Of a stretch of 64,000 nt of DNA, positions 59,308-64,000 are shown piece by piece. Location of the stretch: assembly GCA_037893225.1 (NCBI GenBank), contig JAZGUH010000731.1, positions 620,001 to 684,000 of the forward strand. The letters are read 5' to 3'. Every line of letters begins with the position of its first letter. The first letter of the stretch is position 1. The notes under the pieces are model-generated. The model searched no databases, had not been told where the DNA came from, and was given only the letters and a program-made list of their open reading frames with translations. The position numbers and the translations under genes are program-made. Source of the DNA: Hippasteria phrygiana. Lineage: Eukaryota > Echinodermata > Asteroidea > Valvatida > Goniasteridae.

Positions 59308-61306
59308 CTGGAATTGGGTGAAATTATCGAAACGACAATTTAAAAAAAGAGCATGCCGTGAAATACAACATTTCTGCACTGACACAATTTGGCTGAAAGT
59401 AATAAAAAAAAATTTAAAAAGAGTTTTTCTTAGACTGAACAAAGAAAATTGGCAATATGAGGATTTTTGAACCGGTGACCTGTACCGGTGCTCTACCAAC
59501 TGAATTACCTTACCACCTTTGATGTATTTAGTTTTGTTGGATTTAGCAGGGCAGCCAGGGCCATATAAAAAACACTAAAGGGGGTTAGGGCTAGTCAGTT
59601 TTCCTTTTGGTTTTCATTCTCAACTTTAGGAACCAAAACTGAAGTCCATTTCAAGAGAACAATTCTGCTAACTACATGTTTGTTTATCTTCTGATTCTAG
59701 CAGAAATTGTCCACAAAAAAACATTAGCCATGCACATGCCCTTTCAGTTTGTTAAGATGGCTACTGAACGGTTTTATTTATGTTTAGCCAGTAGATTGAG
59801 GTGACATATATTCTTCCTTTGGGAAATACAATACACTCAATCTATTCTGTATTAATGTCAACTGGGTAACACTGGATGCTTATTCCCTCACGGGAATACA
59901 TGTACGCAACGACTACCATGATGGCTGAAGTGTACGTAATGTACACTCCCTTATAATAAGTCTGTGATGTGGATGCCGCAGGTTTCTTTCTTCTGTAAGA
60001 CACCAATTGACTTATCACAGTAGAGGGCCAAAACGAGCACGCCCACTAATTTTCAAATGACCATATCTCTGTAACCAGTGGGCCAATTGGTGTCTTTGAA
60101 ATGGTACAAAAATGTACATAGTAAAGTACATAATTGCATACATTGTAACGGTAAGCAATCCAAATTTGCCATAATTTATTTATGTAGGAGCAATTTAAGG
60201 TTTGATGACCGATTGACCTTTACTTTGACCTTGAATTTGACACTGTGGATCACGTGACCTTGAGATGAACTTGGGTGAAAATTATACCCCAACATGTTTT
60301 CTACATAATATCTAAAAATTACAGGTATAACATTTTGTATTTGCTGTCTAGCTCTTCTCAAATTTGGCATACTTGATGCAAAAATGCGATATCCCCATGC
60401 AATTTACTATGTATAAATAAATTTATATTAAATTGCATAGGGATATCACATTGCAAGATATTATTGGACATGGAGCGAGCAAAATCTGAAACAATTACTG
60501 CATAAAATCCCATAGGATTATCTAAGGGGCGTGGCTAATTCGCAAACTGCAGTAGGTCAATTGACCTATGTTGTATCGCGCTAATTGGCTCGTAGCCACA
60601 CCCCTAATAGACAACTGCACGTACATGTATATGAAATGTTAAGATTTTGCACGTTTCCAGTCAAATTACAATTGATAAGACTGGACATTATTTTAAATGG
60701 TGTGTTAACCCTAACCCCAAATCCAACAAAATCCAACAACGGTACAAAGCTGTTGTAATTAGATTTAGTAGTCAACACAAACTGCATGGTTTGTGGGTAT
60801 GGTTGTGTTCAGCAGGGTAATAGCTAAATATACCTGTTGGATTCTGTCGTATTTAGGAGGGTGGAAACAGACTTTTAGTAAAAAAATTGTTGTATTTTGT
60901 TGGATTTGGCAGGGCTCATACAAACAAATACCTGTTGTATTTTGTTGGATTCAGCAGGGTAGCTGCAAAATGCCAAGGCTGGAGGTGGTACATTGCAGAA
61001 TCCGACAAAATCTGCAGTTTGATTTTGTTTTATTTAGCAGGCCATCCCATTTCAGTTTTGTTGGAAATTGTTGGATTTGACAGGGCCAAGTTAAACAAAA
61101 TACAGATTAGGGATAATGAAATTTTGCAGCGATAGGTCAAGAGTCCTCACTGTTTCAGTAGAACTCACTTTGCCAATGTCAAGCGTATCTCCAGGTTGAA
61201 CGGAAGCTCATAGTCCCAAAAGAGTGGAATCACCTTTTCGACGAGGAACAACTTTTCTTTCACGCCATCCTGCCTCGTTCGTTGCCTCAACAAGCTGCAC
61301 TTCCCT
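58326..61306 (-). CDS. Unrecognised protein with Lys/Glu-rich C-terminal tail, last two exons
   Basis: Exons 61169-61306 (acceptor tgccag, donor GTGAGT) and 58326-59307 (acceptor ttccag), joined in phase to give at least 372 residues; upstream exons were not found. The joined part reads KLFLVEKVIPLFWDYELPFN, LEIRLTLAKPNKEFLYNFGF, LRGYLLKVQGRLTFE, then MPGTFLTEELTVTCPWLAKM, then about 230 residues dominated by K, E, D and S (many KKE, EKK, KPKK). The globular segment is not one I recognise. The tail is probably disordered or coiled, and its many Lys could give nuclear or RNA/microtubule contact; that is speculation. No downstream family clue. Confidence 0.7.
59455..59520 (-). repeat. tRNA-like SINE head (family B)
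   Basis: Minus strand TTCAGTTGGTAGAGC then GGTTCAAAAATCC. Not a folded tRNA. Confidence 0.5.
60705..61090 (+). repeat. TTAACCCTAACCCC-ended repeat with TTGTTGGATTT units
   Basis: Left end TTAACCCTAACCCC at 60705-60718. Interior repeats (TTTTGTTGGATTTnGCAGGG) about six times at irregular spacing. No matching right end seen, so truncated. Confidence 0.55.
61169..61306 (-). CDS. Unknown K-rich protein, penultimate exon
   Basis: Encodes GKCSLLRQRTRQDGVKEKLF, LVEKVIPLFWDYELPFNLEI, RLTLA. Chosen because this is the only open frame and it joins the next exon in phase. Confidence 0.72.
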
Positions 61307-62149
61307 CTGGCAGATATAAAACCAGAAAAAATAATTTCAGTCGCAGTCAGGGTAAATGAAAAAATAAATGAGACTCCCTTTTGTCTATTTTGTAGATCTA
61401 TACTCAGTACATGTATATGTACATGTAGAACATTTTGCCCAATTATTGAACTTGTAACCCTAAGAAAACCAGGTTACTATGTTCTTCATGATCACTGTCT
61501 CTGCAGTTCACAGGTTAGTAATGGGAAACAGTTGCAGTTGAAGGCTGAAGTTTGAGCTGTTGAATGACACATGGAATGAAAAACAGAACACATACGTTTA
61601 GTTATTGATTAGTAACTGTAAATGTTGAATTACATGTATTTGCAGCCCTACAATAATTTGGGCATATCTTTGTGTGCATTAGCTGTGCAAAAGTAACCAA
61701 GGATCAAAGCGTTTGCAGATGCCAAACCGAAAGAATGTTTCCTTTAATACCATGGGAAATAATCATCCATCTCTGTTCAGAATTGTATAAACACTTGGCA
61801 CAACTTTTAAATTTGAGAAATTAGTTGGGAAATGTTCGTGCAATATAGGGGAAGAATATTTGTGTTTTCTGTGTTAGATGTTCTTGACACAGTGTACATG
61901 TATGGTCCCTAATAGAGTGTTCCCACAGATACTGCCTTCGGATGTACCTTGCACAATGGGTAACAATGGTGCCCGACGAGGAAGTCTTTAGAAATCTAGA
62001 TGCCCCACGAGGAAAACGCTATGAAGTTTGAGATTTCAATAGGGACAAAGGAGAATGATAGAAGGAAAGTAAAGTCTACAATAGAGATACTCTGTAAGGG
62101 TGCATATGTGAGGATGTGTGTTCACACCATTTCCTACCTCCGTGTTCAC
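61307..62149 (-). other. Upstream of K-rich exons, no exon recognised
   Basis: AT-rich. Presumably an intron of the minus-strand gene, whose 5' exons may lie beyond 64000. Confidence 0.5.
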
Positions 62150-62705
62150 ACGGTCGTACTTCCCTATACTCGCGAGGACAATGCTTTGTGTTTGCTATTC
62201 TTCCTTTAACCCTAACTCCCTACATCATTTTCCCCCCATGTAACCTGAATCCTCCAACATCCTCCGATTTCAAAGTGTTAAAACTCCATATAACCTGAAT
62301 CCTCCAAAATCCTCTTATGGGGACCATAGCATGAATCCTCCAAAATCCTCCAGGTTCTTTTTGCATACCCCTAGTAACCTCAATCCTCCAAAATCCTCAT
62401 GTATCACATTGAGCCTGATAACCTGGATCCTCCATATTCCTGCAGGGGCAAAAACCCCTAGTAACCTCAATCCTGCAAAATCCTCCGATGCATCAACTTC
62501 CAAGTGCCCTCAATCCTCCAAATTCCTCCTTTTGGCAAAGAGGATTTTGGAGGATTTGGGATGGTTAGGGTTAATATAACCCAACCCCATAGACCAAGCA
62601 CGTACCCCGACGTTCGAGGACCGATTTTAACAAAAGACCGTCTCTCGAGGACAAGAAAGATTCTTTTGTATTTCCTTTCTCCCCTTGTCCCCGAACGTAG
62701 TACAG
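62150..62705 (-). repeat. 'CCTCGGACGT' host repeat, copy 6, split by an inserted element
   Basis: Left GGTCGTACTTCCC..GAGGACAATGCTTTGTG..TTCCT and right TATAACCCAACCCCATAGAC..CTTGTCC match copy 2 inverse and are contiguous there. 62206-62574 is inserted at TTAA. Confidence 0.78.
62206..62574 (-). mobile_element. piggyBac-like MITE, 'GGAGGATTTTGG' family, copy 2
   Basis: TTAACCCTAACTCCC to GGTTAGGGTTAA, 369 bp, inverse of 34708-35075 and highly similar to it. Flanked by an exact TTAA duplication when compared with the empty host repeat. Confidence 0.85.
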
Positions 62706-62881
62706 TACAAGAACACACACACACACGTTAATTTCTGCCTCATTTTTAAAGATTCTGCTGACATACATGTAAATCTTGAAATAGCAGGTTGTGCCAAATA
62801 ATTAGATAGTTGTTATCAAGGAGAGTTAATTATTTTCCAAGATGTTGCAGTCCCTGATCGATTTTGGTGTGGAGTATTGTA

Positions 62882-63148
62882 TTAAAACCCTAACCCCTTG
62901 GGTAACTTTACTAGAAAGTATCCTGAATCCGCCCAAATCCACCTATTTTGTCATGCACAAAAAGTTGGTTTTGGTGACTGCTCAATATGGAGGTATCCTG
63001 AATCCATCAAAATCCTGCAGTAAACGCTAGGCTTACAATCCTCAATCCATCAAAATCCCCCAGGTTTCAATATGGAGGTATCCTGAATCCGCCGAAATCC
63101 TCCAAAACAGGGGAAGGATTTTGATGTATTTATGTACGTTAGGATTAA
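62882..63148 (+). mobile_element. piggyBac-like MITE, 'TATCCTGAATCC' family, copy 3
   Basis: Starts TTAAAACCCTAACCCC and ends CGTTAGGATTAA, so termini are slightly degraded. Interior nearly identical to 25936-26205. Confidence 0.72.
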
Positions 63149-63252
63149 AGTAAAATATTTCCTGCCAAACATACATGTAGTATAACCCTAGCAGTCCCCA
63201 ATCCTCCCAAGTTTAATATGATTATCCATGCACCCTAGGGGGTTAGGGTTAA

Positions 63253-64000
63253 TGTATTCCTTTCAAATAAAAACATGTAAACATATTTAGAAAAGAGAAT
63301 TATTTTGTTAAGATTCAGGGCAGTAGGCCAATATCTCTAATTCTTGAAAGGAAATAAACTTTATCAATATTTGGAGATTTTTGAAAAAAATGTATTTAAC
63401 TTTGCAGACATCCTCAGAAAATGCCATTTAGGCCTAGCCCCCCCCCCCCCCCCCCTCCCCTGCCCCCCAAAAAATACCAAACAGGCCCCTTTAGGGAGGG
63501 GCGGTGTTAGCCTAGCTTCCTCTATCACAAAGCCAAGAGCAGCAGGGTCATTCCGTGTCAGATCACCCAATGGTTTCAACCCGATCCTCTTCAAATTGGC
63601 TCACATTTGGTGTATGGGGTAATTGAGGCTGAAAAAGCTGAAATTTCAAGTTTTTGCCCCATCGGACCAAAGGTCTTTGCACTATGACACGCCCTTTTTT
63701 GGCAATTTTTGCCAAAATGGGCACGCCCACCAATAAACCTTTTTGACATTCTCAATGCATTGTGGGTATGGAGGCCAAACAAACCATGTAATTTATACAC
63801 AAACATATGACACTGGCAGTCCAAATATAAAATTGATTTTACTCTAAATATGTCATGAGTTGAGAGATACTCTTTTCACATATCTTTGCATGGAACATAA
63901 GGAAAATAATAACCAGAAAATCCATTTTTAATGGCAAAAAAAAATAAGGAAATAATTGGGGAATCCCTCTCACTCTCAGGGTACCAGTTACTGATTAATG
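63253..64000. other. Window end, no gene recognised
   Basis: Poly-C near 63439 and moderately conserved-looking GGGTCATTCCGTGTCAGATC near 63546. No exon assignable. Confidence 0.5.

Larger units (their letters stand above)
59308..61168 (-). other. Intron of the K-rich gene
   Basis: Contains a tRNA-like head at 59455-59520 and TTGGATTTnGCAGGG-type repeats at 59535-59590 and 60705-61090. Confidence 0.65.

Overview
This is animal (metazoan) genomic DNA. It has spliced genes with GT-AG introns from tens of bases to 16 kb, tRNA-derived SINEs, and many short inverted-repeat elements in AT-rich DNA with frequent TACATGTA tracts. The proteins resemble vertebrate orthologues closely enough to name, but intron and repeat content suggest an invertebrate deuterostome. 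An echinoderm is my best guess, with a hemichordate or amphioxus possible; the lineage is inference.

Layout. (1) 1-10443 (+): the 3' half of a nuclear receptor corepressor gene (NCOR1/NCOR2 family), eight exons ending in the family's PLLSxQYETLSDSD terminus, then a long 3' UTR to about 12.1 kb. (2) 12.1-15.4 kb: intergenic, mostly one 2.2-kb inverted-repeat element. (3) 15451-20942 (-): a complete five-exon SBDS gene (253 aa) with a Tc1-like relic in intron 4. (4) 20943-21516: a 574-bp head-to-head interval, probably a shared promoter. (5) 21517-46438 (+): an eight-exon clathrin-heavy-chain-like gene whose first intron is 16.2 kb. It encodes the seven-bladed terminal domain and then stops, so it would make a legless 375-aa protein. 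(6) 46.4-58.3 kb: intergenic, repeat-rich, with a frameshifted mariner-type transposase relic. (7) 58326-61306 (-): the last two exons of an unrecognised gene with a long Lys/Glu-rich tail. (8) 61.3-64 kb: repeats, no exon recognised.

The genes do not form a pathway: NCOR acts in nuclear transcriptional repression, SBDS in 60S ribosome maturation, and the clathrin-like protein presumably in endocytic adaptor binding. Most of the remaining sequence is non-autonomous transposons: piggyBac-like elements (TTAA plus CCCTAAC ends), hAT-like and PIF/Harbinger-like elements with readable target duplications, SINEs and palindromic MITEs. Several are nested, and empty and filled sites can be compared inside this window.

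Main points of interest: the stand-alone clathrin terminal-domain gene with an altered clathrin-box pocket; the telomere-like TTAACCCTAAC element superfamily, two families of which sit in the same TTAA of two copies of one host repeat; a perfect 43-bp intronic hairpin; and a duplicated short exon in NCOR.
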